Below, in pieces: positions 46,939 to 58,185 of a DNA stretch of 64,000 nucleotides. A program made the position numbers and the translations under genes. How positions within the stretch are numbered: position 1 is the first letter of the stretch; every line of letters begins with the position of its first letter. The notes beneath the pieces were generated by a model. The model was not told where the DNA came from. It worked only from the letters and a program-made list of their open reading frames with translations, and did no database searches. This DNA is from Burkholderiales bacterium (GTDB lineage: Bacteria > Pseudomonadota > Gammaproteobacteria > Burkholderiales > Burkholderiaceae_E), in assembly GCA_026399835.1 (NCBI GenBank), contig JAPLQE010000042.1, forward strand, positions 39,408 to 103,407, written 5' to 3'.

Positions 46939-47415
46939 ATGAGCATCGAAGGCATCCTCAACGAAGGTTTCGTCACGACGAGCCTCGACAAGCTGATCAA
47001 CTGGACGCGCACCGGGTCCATGTGGCCGATGACCTTCGGGCTGGCCTGCTGCGCGGTCGAGATGATGCACGCCGGGGCCTCGCGTTATGACCTCGACCGG
47101 TTCGGCATCATGTTCCGGCCGAGCCCGCGACAATCCGACGTGATGATCGTCGCCGGTACGCTGTGCAACAAGATGGCGCCGGCGCTGCGCAAGGTGTACG
47201 ACCAGATGCCCGAGCCGCGCTGGGTGATCTCGATGGGATCCTGCGCGAACGGCGGCGGCTACTACCACTACTCCTACTCGGTCGTGCGCGGCTGCGACCG
47301 GATCGTTCCGGTCGACATCTACGTGCCGGGCTGTCCGCCGACGGCGGAGGCGCTCCTCTACGGGATCCTGCAGCTGCAGAACAAGATCCGCCGCACGAGC
47401 ACGATCGCGCGCTGA
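46939..47415 (+). CDS. nuoB: NADH-quinone oxidoreductase subunit B
   Basis: A 158-residue peripheral subunit that binds Fe-S cluster N2, which passes electrons to quinone. Cluster ligands: tandem Cys in [13 protein letters not shown], Cys in [11 protein letters not shown] and Cys in [12 protein letters not shown]. Length and motifs are normal. Confidence 0.97.
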   Translation: MSIEGILNEGFVTTSLDKLINWTRTGSMWPMTFGLACCAVEMMHAGASRYDLDRFGIMFRPSPRQSDVMIVAGTLCNKMAPALRKVYDQMPEPRWVISMGSCANGGGYYHYSYSVVRGCDRIVPVDIYVPGCPPTAEALLYGILQLQNKIRRTSTIAR

Positions 47416-47425
47416 AGGCCCCCCG

Positions 47426-48022
47426 ATGAGCTCCCTGGATACCCTGAAGGCCGCCGTCGAGGACGTGCTCGGCAAGCATGTCGTCGCGCTGACCGAGCGC
47501 CTCGGCGAGCTGACCCTGGTCGTGCGTGGCGCGGACCACCTCGAGGTGGCGACCCGGCTGCGCGACCATCCGTCGCTGCGCTTCGATACCGCGCTCGACC
47601 TGTGCGGGATGGACTACCTCGACTACGGCCAGGGCGCCCATGACGGCCCGCGCTTCGCGGTGGTCGTGCACCTGCTGTCGGTCGAGCTCAATCACCGGCT
47701 GCGCGTGCGCACGTTCTGCCCGGACGACGAGCTGCCGCTCGTGGCGTCGCTGACCGAGGTCTGGCCGGCGGTCGGCTGGTTCGAGCGCGAGGCCTTCGAC
47801 CTGTACGGCATCGTCTTCGACGGTCACGCCGACCTGCGCCGGATCCTCACCGACTACGGCTTCGTCGGCCATCCGTTCCGCAAGGACTTTCCGGTCACCG
47901 GCTACGTCGAGATGCGCTACGACCCCGAGCAGCGCCGGGTCATCTATCAGCCGGTGACCATCGAGCCGCGCGAGATCGTGCCCCGCGTGATCCGCGAGGA
48001 AGGCTACGGGATCGGCCGCTGA
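47426..48022 (+). CDS. nuoC: NADH-quinone oxidoreductase subunit C
   Basis: A 198-residue 30-kDa-type subunit of the quinone module. The signature [21 protein letters not shown] and [21 protein letters not shown] are clear. Separate from nuoD here (not fused). Ten bases after nuoB. Confidence 0.97.
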   Translation: MSSLDTLKAAVEDVLGKHVVALTERLGELTLVVRGADHLEVATRLRDHPSLRFDTALDLCGMDYLDYGQGAHDGPRFAVVVHLLSVELNHRLRVRTFCPDDELPLVASLTEVWPAVGWFEREAFDLYGIVFDGHADLRRILTDYGFVGHPFRKDFPVTGYVEMRYDPEQRRVIYQPVTIEPREIVPRVIREEGYGIGR

Positions 48023-48047
48023 GGCGGCCGGACCGGGGAGCAGGACC

Positions 48048-49301
48048 ATGGCAGAGATCAAGAACTACACGCTGAACTTCGGACCGCAGCACCCGGCCGC
48101 ACACGGCGTGCTTCGGCTGGTCCTCGAGCTCGACGGCGAGGTCGTGCAGCGCGCCGACCCGCACATCGGGCTGCTGCACCGCGCCACCGAGAAGCTCGCC
48201 GAGACGCGCACGTTCCTGCAGAACGTGCCGTACATGGATCGCCTCGACTACGTGTCGATGATGTGCAACGAGCACGCCTACGTGATGGCGATCGAGAAGC
48301 TGCTCGGTGTGCAGGTGCCGGAGCGTGCGCAGTACATCCGCGTGATGTTCGACGAGATCACGCGGATCCTGAACCACCTCATGTGGCTCGGCGCCCACGC
48401 GCTCGACGTCGGCGCGATGACGGTCTTCCTGTACGCGTTCCGCGAGCGCGAGGACCTGATGGACTGCTACGAGGCGGTGTCTGGTGCGCGCATGCACGCG
48501 GCCTACTACCGGCCGGGTGGCGTCTACCGCGACCTGCCCGATCGCATGCCGCAGTTCGTGGTCAACAAGATCCGCAACGAGCGCGCGATCCGCGAGCTCA
48601 ACGTCGATCGCCAGGGCTCGATGCTGGATTTCATCCAGGCCTTCACCGAGCGCTTTCCGGGCTATGTCGACGACTACGAGACGCTGCTCACCGACAACCG
48701 GATCTGGAAGCAGCGGCTGGTCGGCATCGGCGTGGTGTCCCCCGAGCGCGCCAAGGCGCTGGGCTTCACCGGCCCGATGCTGCGCGGCTCGGGCATCGCC
48801 TGGGACCTGCGCAAGACCCAGCCCTACGAGGTCTACGACCGGATGGACTTCGACATCCCGGTCGGGCGCAACGGCGACAGCTACGACCGCTACCTGGTCC
48901 GCATCGAGGAGATGCGCCAGAGCAACCGGATCGTGCGCCAGTGCGTCGACTGGCTGCGCAAGAACCCCGGCCCGGTGATCGTCGACGACCACAAGGTCGC
49001 GCCGCCTTCGCGCGTCGCGATGAAGTCGAACATGGAAGAGCTGATCCACCACTTCAAGCTCTTCACCGAGGGCATGCACGTGCCCGAGGGCGAGGCCTAC
49101 GCATGTGTCGAGCACCCGAAGGGCGAGTTCGGCATCTACCTGGTCTCCGACGGCGCGAACAAGCCGTACCGGCTGAAGATCCGCGCGCCGGGCTTCCCCC
49201 ACCTGCAGGCGCTCGACGAGATGGCCCGCGGCCACATGCTCGCCGACGTCGTGACCCTGATCGGCACGCAGGACATCGTGTTCGGCGAGATCGATCGATG
49301 A
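48048..49301 (+). CDS. nuoD: NADH-quinone oxidoreductase subunit D
   Basis: A 417-residue 49-kDa-type subunit that lines the quinone cavity. Key stretches: [22 protein letters not shown] (His of the quinone site), [14 protein letters not shown] with the quinone Tyr region, and [20 protein letters not shown] near the end. The stop overlaps the nuoE start. Confidence 0.97.
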   Translation: MAEIKNYTLNFGPQHPAAHGVLRLVLELDGEVVQRADPHIGLLHRATEKLAETRTFLQNVPYMDRLDYVSMMCNEHAYVMAIEKLLGVQVPERAQYIRVMFDEITRILNHLMWLGAHALDVGAMTVFLYAFREREDLMDCYEAVSGARMHAAYYRPGGVYRDLPDRMPQFVVNKIRNERAIRELNVDRQGSMLDFIQAFTERFPGYVDDYETLLTDNRIWKQRLVGIGVVSPERAKALGFTGPMLRGSGIAWDLRKTQPYEVYDRMDFDIPVGRNGDSYDRYLVRIEEMRQSNRIVRQCVDWLRKNPGPVIVDDHKVAPPSRVAMKSNMEELIHHFKLFTEGMHVPEGEAYACVEHPKGEFGIYLVSDGANKPYRLKIRAPGFPHLQALDEMARGHMLADVVTLIGTQDIVFGEIDR

Positions 49302-49819
49302 GCGCAGCCCCCGATTCCATGGACACGTCCGCCCAGCCCCTGCTGTCCCCGGCCGCCTACGCGCGGATGGACCGCGAGGTCGCGAAGTTCCCCGCCGAGC
49401 AGAAGCAGTCCGCGGTGATGGCGGTGCTCGCGATCGCGCAGGACGAGGTCGGCTGGGTCTCGCAGCCGGTGATCGATGCGGTGGCCGCGTACCTGCAGAT
49501 GCCGCCGATCGCGGTGTGGGAGGTCGCGACCTTCTACAACATGTACCTCACCTCGAAGCCGGGACGTTTCCGGATCGCGGTCTGCACGAACCTGCCCTGC
49601 CAGCTGCGCGACGGCGAGAAGGCGGCGCACTACCTCAAGCAGAAGCTCGGCATCGACTTCGGCGAGACCTCCGCCGACGGTCGCTTCACGCTGGCCGAGG
49701 CCGAGTGCCTGGGGGCCTGCGGCGATGCGCCGGTCATGCTGGTGAACAACAAGCGGATGTGCAGCTTCATGGGCACCGAACGGCTCGACGCACTGGTCGA
49801 CGAGCTGAAGAAGGCCTGA
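49298..49819 (+). CDS. nuoE: NADH-quinone oxidoreductase subunit E
   Basis: A 173-residue subunit with a thioredoxin-like [2Fe-2S] domain (cluster N1a): CTNLPC and CLGACGDAP supply four Cys. [20 protein letters not shown] is the usual helical part. Starts by ATGA overlap with nuoD; ATG 49319 is an alternative start. Confidence 0.96.
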   Translation: MSAAPDSMDTSAQPLLSPAAYARMDREVAKFPAEQKQSAVMAVLAIAQDEVGWVSQPVIDAVAAYLQMPPIAVWEVATFYNMYLTSKPGRFRIAVCTNLPCQLRDGEKAAHYLKQKLGIDFGETSADGRFTLAEAECLGACGDAPVMLVNNKRMCSFMGTERLDALVDELKKA

Positions 49820-49835
49820 ACCGGGAGACGATCAG

Positions 49836-51182
<1,347 letters not shown>

Positions 51183-51190
51183 GCACATCC

Positions 51191-53521
51191 ATGGTCGAGA
51201 TCGAAGTCGACGGCAAGAGGGTCGAAGTGGCCGAGGGCAGCATGGTCATGCATGCGGCCAACGCACTCGACATCTACGTGCCGCATTTCTGCTATCACAA
51301 GAAGCTGTCGATCGCGGCCAACTGCCGCATGTGCCTGGTCGACGTCGAGAAGGCGCCCAAGCCGCTGCCGGCCTGCGCGACGCCGGTCTCGCAGGGCATG
51401 AAGGTGTGGACGAAGTCGGAGAAAGCCATCAAGGCCCAGAAGGGCGTGATGGAGTTCCTGCTGATCAACCATCCGCTCGACTGCCCGATCTGCGACCAGG
51501 GCGGCGAGTGCCAGCTCCAGGACCTCGCGGTCGGCTACGGGCCCTCGGCCTCGCGCTACACCGAGGAGAAGCGGGTCGTCTTCCATAAGTCGGTCGGGCC
51601 GCTGATCTCCGCCGAGGAGATGGCGCGCTGCATCCACTGCACCCGCTGCGTGCGCTTCGGCCAGGAGATCGCCGGCGTCATGGAGCTCGGCATGGCCGGG
51701 CGCGGCGAGCACTCGGAGATCATGAGCTTCGTCGGCCGCGGCGTGGAGTCCGAGCTGTCGGGCAACATGATCGACGTGTGCCCGGTCGGTGCGCTGACCT
51801 CCAAGCCGTTCCGCTACAGCGCCCGCACCTGGGAGCTGTCGCGCCGCAAGTCCGTCGCGCCGCACGACTCGCTCGGCTCGAACCTCGTCGTGCAGGTCAA
51901 GCAGAACGAGGTCATGCGCGTGCTGCCGCTCGAGAACGACGCGGTCAACGAATGCTGGATCTCCGACCGTGACCGCTTCTCCTACGAGGGCCTGAACTCG
52001 AGCGAGCGCCTCGAGCGTCCGATGCTCAAGCAGGACGGCAAGTGGCACGAGGTGGACTGGCAGGTCGCGCTCGACTACGCGTCGCATGCGCTGGGCGGCG
52101 TGCGTGCCAAGCACGGGGCGGCCGCGATCGGCGCGCTGGCCTCGCCGCAGGCCACGCTAGAGGAGCTGCACCTGCTCGGGCGACTGGTGCGCGGGCTGGG
52201 CAGCGAGAACATCGACTGCCGCCCGCGCATCGCCGATGCGTCGCTGGCCGCGCGGATGCCGGGCGCCCCGTGGCTCGGCATGCCGATCGATGCGGTCAAC
52301 GGCCTGGACCGGGTGCTGCTGGTCGGCTCGTTCCTGCGCAAGGACCATCCGCTGTTCGCCGCGCGAATCCGTGCCGCGGCCAAGCGGGGGGCGCGCGTCG
52401 CGGTGCTGCACGGCGCCGACGACGACCTGCTGATGCCGGTGGCCGCGAAGGCCATCGTCTCGCCCGACCGCTGGGCCACGACGCTCGCCGGCGCGCTGGT
52501 CGCGCTGCACCGCTCGCGTGACGAGGCGGTGCCCGCCGAGCTCGCCGGCGTGGAACCGGACGACGCGGCGCGTGCGCTCGCGGCGACGCTCGCGCAGGGC
52601 AAGTCGAAGGCGGTCTTCCTCGGCAACGCGGTGGCGCGCCATCCTCAGGCGGCCGCGATCGCCGCGCTCGCGCAGGCGCTCGCCACCGCCTCGGGTGCCA
52701 CGCTCGGCTGGCTGGTCGACGGCGCGAACGCCGTCGGCGGCCACCTTGCCGGCGCGCTGCCCGGCCCCGGCGGGCTCGATGCTGCCGCCATGGTCGCGCG
52801 CCCGCTCAAGGGCTACCTGCTGCTCGGCCTCGAGCCGCGGCTGGACCATGGGCACCCGGCTGCGGCCGCCGCCGCGATGGCCGCGGCCGACACCGTGATC
52901 GCGCTGACGGCCTACCGCTCGGCCGAGCTGCTCGCATCGGCTGACTGCCTGCTGCCGGTCACGCCGTTCACCGAGACCGCCGGCACCTTCGTCAACTGCG
53001 CCGGCACCGCTCAGGCCTTCAGCGGCGTGGTGCGCCCCCGCGGCGATTCGCGGCCGGCCTGGAAGGTGCTGCGTGTGCTCGGCAACCTGCTGCAGCTGGC
53101 CGGCTTCGACCAGGACAGCGTCGAGCAGGTGAGGGCGCAGGCCCTGCCCGCCGATCCCGCCGCGCTGCTGTCGAACGCGGTATCCGGCCCGATCGCCGTG
53201 CCGAAGGCCGAGGGCGGGCTGCAGCGCCTGGCCGACGTGCCGATCTACGCGACCGATCCGATCGTGCGCCGCGCGCCCGGCCTGCAGCAGACGACCGACG
53301 CCGAGCCGCCGAAGGCACGGATGAACGCTGCCACGATCGCCTCGCTCGGCCTGGTCGCCGGGGACACCGTGCGCGTCGCGCAGGGCGGCGGCGAAGCCCG
53401 TCTCGTGGTGGCGCTCGATGCGCGGGTGGCCGACGGGACGGTGCGCATCGCTGCCGCCCACGAGGCCACCGCCGGGCTCGGTGCGATGTTCGGCGCGATC
53501 GCCGTGGAGGCCGCACGATGA
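51191..53521 (+). CDS. nuoG: NADH-quinone oxidoreductase subunit G
   Basis: A 776-residue iron-sulfur subunit. N-terminal [2Fe-2S] ([18 protein letters not shown]), the His-ligated cluster N5 ([18 protein letters not shown]) and cluster N4 ([14 protein letters not shown] and [10 protein letters not shown]) are in place. The C-terminal half is a degenerate molybdopterin oxidoreductase fold, Ala-rich and variable, as is normal. It overlaps nuoH by four bases. Confidence 0.96.
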   Translation: MVEIEVDGKRVEVAEGSMVMHAANALDIYVPHFCYHKKLSIAANCRMCLVDVEKAPKPLPACATPVSQGMKVWTKSEKAIKAQKGVMEFLLINHPLDCPICDQGGECQLQDLAVGYGPSASRYTEEKRVVFHKSVGPLISAEEMARCIHCTRCVRFGQEIAGVMELGMAGRGEHSEIMSFVGRGVESELSGNMIDVCPVGALTSKPFRYSARTWELSRRKSVAPHDSLGSNLVVQVKQNEVMRVLPLENDAVNECWISDRDRFSYEGLNSSERLERPMLKQDGKWHEVDWQVALDYASHALGGVRAKHGAAAIGALASPQATLEELHLLGRLVRGLGSENIDCRPRIADASLAARMPGAPWLGMPIDAVNGLDRVLLVGSFLRKDHPLFAARIRAAAKRGARVAVLHGADDDLLMPVAAKAIVSPDRWATTLAGALVALHRSRDEAVPAELAGVEPDDAARALAATLAQGKSKAVFLGNAVARHPQAAAIAALAQALATASGATLGWLVDGANAVGGHLAGALPGPGGLDAAAMVARPLKGYLLLGLEPRLDHGHPAAAAAAMAAADTVIALTAYRSAELLASADCLLPVTPFTETAGTFVNCAGTAQAFSGVVRPRGDSRPAWKVLRVLGNLLQLAGFDQDSVEQVRAQALPADPAALLSNAVSGPIAVPKAEGGLQRLADVPIYATDPIVRRAPGLQQTTDAEPPKARMNAATIASLGLVAGDTVRVAQGGGEARLVVALDARVADGTVRIAAAHEATAGLGAMFGAIAVEAAR

Positions 53522-54597
53522 ACTGGATCGATGCCCTCGACCTGCATGGGCAGGCGCTGCTCGGCGGTGCCTGGCCGGTGGTCTGGACGCTGATCAAGAT
53601 CGTCGCGGTGCTCGTGCCGCTGCTCGCGTGCGTCGCCTACCTGACGCTGTGGGAGCGCAAGTTCATCGGCTTCATCCAGCTGCGGATCGGGCCGAACCGG
53701 GTCGGCCCGATGGGCCTGCTGCAGCCGATCGCCGACGCCGTGAAGCTGATCTTCAAGGAGATCATCCTCCCGACGCAGGCGAGCAAGGGGCTGTACATCC
53801 TCGGCCCGATCATGACGATCATGCCGGCGCTCGCCGCCTGGGCGGTGATCCCCTTCGGCCCCGACCGCGCGCTGGCCAACGTCAACGCCGGCCTGCTGCT
53901 GCTGCTGGCGATCACCTCGCTCGAGGTCTACGGCGTGATCCTCGCCGGCTGGGCCTCGAACTCGAAGTACGCCTTCCTCGGCGCGATGCGGGCCTCGGCG
54001 CAGATGGTGTCGTACGAACTCGCCATCGGCTTCGCGCTGGTGGTGGTGCTGATGGTGTCCGGCAGCCTCAACATGACCGACATCGTGCTCGGCCAGAACG
54101 AGGGGCGCTTCGCCGACATCGGTCTGAACGTGCTCAGCTGGAACTGGCTGCCGCTGCTGCCGGTGTTCGTCGTGTACTTCATCTCCGGCATCGCCGAGAC
54201 CAACCGCCATCCGTTCGACGTCGTCGAGGGCGAGTCCGAGATCGTCGCCGGTCACATGATCGAGTACTCGGGCATGGGCTTCGCGATCTTCTTCCTGGCC
54301 GAGTACGCCAACATGATCCTGATCTCCGCCCTGGGCGCGATCATGTTCCTCGGCGGCTGGGCGCCCTTCTTCTCGCTCGGCCTGGACATCGGTCCCCAAT
54401 GGTTCTGGGACTGGTTCTGGCTGTTCCTGAAGACGTTCATGCTGGTGACGCTCTTCATCTGGATCCGAGCGTCGTTCCCCCGCTTCCGCTACGACCAGAT
54501 CATGCGGTTGGGCTGGAAGATCTTCATCCCGGTCACGCTGGTGTGGCTGGTGGTGGTCGGCATCTGGATGCAGACGCCGTTCAACATCTGGGGCTGA
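53518..54597 (+). CDS. nuoH: NADH-quinone oxidoreductase subunit H
   Basis: A 359-residue membrane subunit forming the base of the quinone channel, eight or nine helices. [21 protein letters not shown] and [20 protein letters not shown] are the family signatures with the charged loop residues. ATGA overlap with nuoG. Confidence 0.97.
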   Translation: MNWIDALDLHGQALLGGAWPVVWTLIKIVAVLVPLLACVAYLTLWERKFIGFIQLRIGPNRVGPMGLLQPIADAVKLIFKEIILPTQASKGLYILGPIMTIMPALAAWAVIPFGPDRALANVNAGLLLLLAITSLEVYGVILAGWASNSKYAFLGAMRASAQMVSYELAIGFALVVVLMVSGSLNMTDIVLGQNEGRFADIGLNVLSWNWLPLLPVFVVYFISGIAETNRHPFDVVEGESEIVAGHMIEYSGMGFAIFFLAEYANMILISALGAIMFLGGWAPFFSLGLDIGPQWFWDWFWLFLKTFMLVTLFIWIRASFPRFRYDQIMRLGWKIFIPVTLVWLVVVGIWMQTPFNIWG

Positions 54598-54617
54598 GGC
54601 CCGAGACACGGACCGCC

Positions 54618-55109
54618 ATGGAAGCCATCAAGGATTTCGTCAAGAGCTTCATGCTCGTCGAGCTGCTCAAGGGCCTGCGCCTGACGGGCTCGCAGGTGTT
54701 CGCCCGCAAGATCACGGTGCAGTTCCCCGAGGAGAAGACACCGTACTCGCCGCGGTTCCGGGGGCTGCACGCGCTGCGCCGCTACCCGAACGGCGAGGAG
54801 CGGTGCATCGCCTGCAAGCTGTGCGAGGCGGTGTGCCCGGCGCTGGCCATCACCATCGAGTCCGACATCCGCCCCGATGACGGCACGCGGCGCACCAAGC
54901 GCTACGACATCGATCTGACCAAGTGCATCTTCTGCGGCTTCTGCGAGGAGTCCTGTCCGGTCGACTCGATCGTCGAGACGCAGGTGCTCGAGTACCACGG
55001 CGAGAAGCGCGGCGATCTCTACTTCACCAAGGAGATGCTGCTGGCCGTCGGAGACCGGTACGAGAAGGACATCGCGGCCGCCCGCGAAGCCGACGCCCGC
55101 TACCGCTGA
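54618..55109 (+). CDS. nuoI: NADH-quinone oxidoreductase subunit I
   Basis: A 163-residue ferredoxin-like subunit carrying clusters N6a and N6b: [15 protein letters not shown] and [15 protein letters not shown] supply eight Cys. The N-terminal amphipathic helix ([18 protein letters not shown]) contacts the membrane. Confidence 0.97.
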   Translation: MEAIKDFVKSFMLVELLKGLRLTGSQVFARKITVQFPEEKTPYSPRFRGLHALRRYPNGEERCIACKLCEAVCPALAITIESDIRPDDGTRRTKRYDIDLTKCIFCGFCEESCPVDSIVETQVLEYHGEKRGDLYFTKEMLLAVGDRYEKDIAAAREADARYR

Positions 55110-55135
55110 CCCCGCGCCCCCATCGAGAGCACCCA

Positions 55136-55798
55136 GTGGATCCGACAGCCCTGTTCTTCTACCTCTTCTCCGCGGTGACCGTGTTCTCGGCGCTGCGGGT
55201 CGTCACCGCGCGCAATCCGGTCCACTCCGCGCTGTTCCTCGTGCTGACCTTCTTCTCGGCGGCGGCGATCTGGCTGCTGCTGAAGGCCGAGTTCCTCGCG
55301 ATCACGCTGGTCCTCGTCTACATCGGCGCGGTGATGGTGCTGTTCCTGTTCGTCGTGATGATGCTGGACGTCAACGTCGACTCGATGCGCCAGGGGTTCT
55401 GGAAGAACCTGCCGGTGGCGGCCTTCGTCGGGGTCGCGGTGGTGCTCGAGCTGGCCGCGGTCCTCTGGCATCAGTTCGGCACGGTGAAGGCCTCGTACGC
55501 GCCGCGCCTGCCCGCCGACTACAGCAACACCAAGGCGCTCGGCCGGCTGATCTACACCGAATACGTCTACGCGTTCGAGATCGCAGCGGTCATCCTGCTG
55601 GTGGCGATCGTCGCCGCGATCGCGCTCACGCTGCGCCGGCGTACGGGCGTGAAGTCCCAGAATGTCTCCGAGCAGGTGCGCGTGCGAAGCACCGACCGCG
55701 TGCGCCTGGTGAAGATGCCGGGCCGCCCCGCGACCGCCGCCGAGCCGACGGCCGCACCCAACGCGGCCTCGTCGACCGCCACCGAGCCGCAGAAATGA
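55136..55798 (+). CDS. nuoJ: NADH-quinone oxidoreductase subunit J
   Basis: A 220-residue membrane subunit with five helices; [20 protein letters not shown] is the conserved third helix with the Glu and Tyr. GTG start at 55136 with weak ribosome site. The last 50 residues form an Ala/Pro/Thr-rich cytoplasmic tail. Overlaps nuoK. Confidence 0.94.
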   Translation: MDPTALFFYLFSAVTVFSALRVVTARNPVHSALFLVLTFFSAAAIWLLLKAEFLAITLVLVYIGAVMVLFLFVVMMLDVNVDSMRQGFWKNLPVAAFVGVAVVLELAAVLWHQFGTVKASYAPRLPADYSNTKALGRLIYTEYVYAFEIAAVILLVAIVAAIALTLRRRTGVKSQNVSEQVRVRSTDRVRLVKMPGRPATAAEPTAAPNAASSTATEPQK

Positions 55799-56103
55799 CC
55801 ATCACCCTCGCGCACTACCTCGTGCTCGGCGCGATCCTGTTCGCGATCAGCGTCGTCGGCATCTTCCTGAACCGGCGCAACGTCATCATCATCCTGATGG
55901 CGATCGAGCTGATGCTGCTCGCGGTCAACCTGAACTTCATCGCCTTCTCGCATTTCCTCGGCGACGCGGCCGGGCAGATCTTCGTGTTCTTCATCCTGAC
56001 CGTGGCCGCCGCCGAGTCGGCGATCGGCCTCGCGATCCTGGTGGTGCTGTTCCGAAACCTCGACACGATCAACGTCGAGGACCTGGACGCCCTCAAGGGC
56101 TGA
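55795..56103 (+). CDS. nuoK: NADH-quinone oxidoreductase subunit K
   Basis: A 102-residue three-helix proton-path subunit. Membrane Glu residues lie in [15 protein letters not shown] and [23 protein letters not shown] overlap with nuoJ; normal length. Confidence 0.97.
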   Translation: MTITLAHYLVLGAILFAISVVGIFLNRRNVIIILMAIELMLLAVNLNFIAFSHFLGDAAGQIFVFFILTVAAAESAIGLAILVVLFRNLDTINVEDLDALKG

Positions 56104-56126
56104 CGGTCGCAGGGGAGAAAAACAAG

Positions 56127-58166
56127 ATGAAGACCTCGTACCTGCTCGTTCCGTTCGCCCCGCTGGTCGGTGCGCTGCTCGCCGGCCTGTTCGGCCGGAT
56201 GCTCGGCCGCACGCTCAGCCATGTCGTGACCATCCTCGGCGTGCTGGTGTCGCTGCTGGCCTCGATCACGGTCCTGCGCGACGTGCTCGCGGGCAACACC
56301 TTCAACGGCCCGCTCTACACCTGGGCGGTCGTCGACGGCATCAGGTTCGAGGTCGGCTTCCTGATCGACAGCCTGACGGCCACGATGATGTGCGTCGTGA
56401 CCTCGGTGTCGCTGATGGTGCACGTCTACACCATCGGCTACATGAAGGACGACGACGGCTACCAGCGCTTCTTCGCCTACATCAGCCTGTTCACCTTCTC
56501 GATGCTGATGCTGGTGATGTCCAACAACTTCCTGCAGCTGTTCTTCGGCTGGGAGGCGGTGGGACTGGTGTCGTACCTGCTGATCGGCTTCTGGTACACC
56601 AAGCCCACCGCGATCTACGCGAACCTGAAGGCCTTCCTGGTCAACCGGGTCGGCGACTTCGGCTTCGTGCTCGGCATCGGCCTGGTGCTCGCGTACTTCG
56701 GCAGCCTCGACTACGCCGAGGTCTTCAAGGCCGCGCCGGCGCTGGCCGACAAAACACTGAACCTGATGGGCGCGGCCGAGTGGTCGCTGCTGACGGTCAC
56801 CTGCATCTGCCTGTTCATCGGCGCGATGGGCAAGTCGGCGCAGTTTCCGCTGCACGTCTGGCTGCCCGACTCGATGGAAGGCCCGACGCCGATCTCGGCG
56901 CTGATCCACGCGGCGACGATGGTCACCGCGGGCATCTTCATGGTGGCGAGGATGTCGCCGCTGTTCGAGATGTCGGACACCGCGCTGTCGTTCGTGATGA
57001 CCATCGGCGCGATCACCGCGCTGTTCATGGGCTTCCTGGGCATCGTGCAGAACGACATCAAGCGGGTGGTCGCCTACTCGACGCTCTCGCAGCTCGGCTA
57101 CATGACCGTCGCGCTCGGCGCGTCGGCCTACTCGGTGGCGATCTTCCACCTGATGACCCATGCCTTCTTCAAGGCGCTGCTGTTCCTGGCCGCGGGCTCG
57201 GTGATCATCGGCATGCACCACGACCAGGACATCCGCAACATGGGCGGCCTGCGCAAGTACATGCCGATCACCTGGATCACCTCGCTGCTCGGCTCGCTCG
57301 CGCTGATCGGCACGCCGTTCTTCTCGGGCTTCTACTCGAAGGACTCCATCATCGAGGCGGTGAAGTTCTCGCAGCTCCCGGGCTCGGGCTTCGCCTACTT
57401 CGCGGTGATGGTCGGCGTGTTCGTCACCGCCTTCTACTCGTTCCGGATGTACTTCCTGGTCTTCCACGGCAAGGAGCGCTTCGCGACCGACGGGCACGGT
57501 GGTCACGGACACGGTCACGATGCGCACGATTCGCACGATGTGCACGGCCATGACGATCACGGGCACGGTCACCACGGCGGCCTGCCGCACGAGAGCTCGG
57601 CGGTGATCACCGTCCCCCTGATGATGCTGGCGATCCCCTCGGTGCTGATCGGCCTCTACACCATCGGCCCGATGCTGTTCGGCGGGTTCTTCGAGGGCGT
57701 GATCCATGTCGATGCCGAGCGTCACGGCGCGATGGAGGCACTGGCGCACCATTTCCACGGCTGGGTGGCGATGGGCGTGCATGCGCTGATGACGCCGGTG
57801 TTCTGGCTCGCGGCGGCGGGCGTCGCGGCGGCCTACTACTGCTACCTGGTCAACCCGGCGGTGCCGGCGGCGATCTCGCGCAGGCTCGCGCCGATCCAGA
57901 CCCTGCTCGACAACAAGTACTACCTCGACCGCTTCAACGAGGTCTTCTTCGCCGGCGGCGCCCGCGCGTTGGGCTCGGGGCTGTGGAAGGTCGGCGACCA
58001 GACGCTGATCGACGGGGTCGCGGTCAACGGCAGCGCGAAGCTAGTCGGCTGGCTCGCGGGCGCGCTTCGCCTGATCCAGTCCGGCTACATCTACCACTAC
58101 GCGATCGCGATGATCGTCGGGGTGGCGGTGCTGGTCTGGTGGTTCGTGCCGCTGGCCGCGCGCTGA
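56127..58166 (+). CDS. nuoL: NADH-quinone oxidoreductase subunit L with His-rich loop
   Basis: A 679-residue antiporter-like proton-pumping subunit with the long lateral helix at its C-terminus. FFGWEAVGLVSYLLIGFWY (helix 5 Glu), KSAQFPLHVWLPDSMEGPTP (Lys) and YSTLSQLGYMTVALGASAYS are the pump signatures. At residues about 456-490 a loop carries very many His and Asp (HGGHGHGHDAHDSHDVHGHD and more), a probable metal-binding or disordered insert. Otherwise standard. Confidence 0.96.
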   Translation: MKTSYLLVPFAPLVGALLAGLFGRMLGRTLSHVVTILGVLVSLLASITVLRDVLAGNTFNGPLYTWAVVDGIRFEVGFLIDSLTATMMCVVTSVSLMVHVYTIGYMKDDDGYQRFFAYISLFTFSMLMLVMSNNFLQLFFGWEAVGLVSYLLIGFWYTKPTAIYANLKAFLVNRVGDFGFVLGIGLVLAYFGSLDYAEVFKAAPALADKTLNLMGAAEWSLLTVTCICLFIGAMGKSAQFPLHVWLPDSMEGPTPISALIHAATMVTAGIFMVARMSPLFEMSDTALSFVMTIGAITALFMGFLGIVQNDIKRVVAYSTLSQLGYMTVALGASAYSVAIFHLMTHAFFKALLFLAAGSVIIGMHHDQDIRNMGGLRKYMPITWITSLLGSLALIGTPFFSGFYSKDSIIEAVKFSQLPGSGFAYFAVMVGVFVTAFYSFRMYFLVFHGKERFATDGHGGHGHGHDAHDSHDVHGHDDHGHGHHGGLPHESSAVITVPLMMLAIPSVLIGLYTIGPMLFGGFFEGVIHVDAERHGAMEALAHHFHGWVAMGVHALMTPVFWLAAAGVAAAYYCYLVNPAVPAAISRRLAPIQTLLDNKYYLDRFNEVFFAGGARALGSGLWKVGDQTLIDGVAVNGSAKLVGWLAGALRLIQSGYIYHYAIAMIVGVAVLVWWFVPLAAR

Positions 58167-58185
58167 CGGGCACCGGAACTCGACT

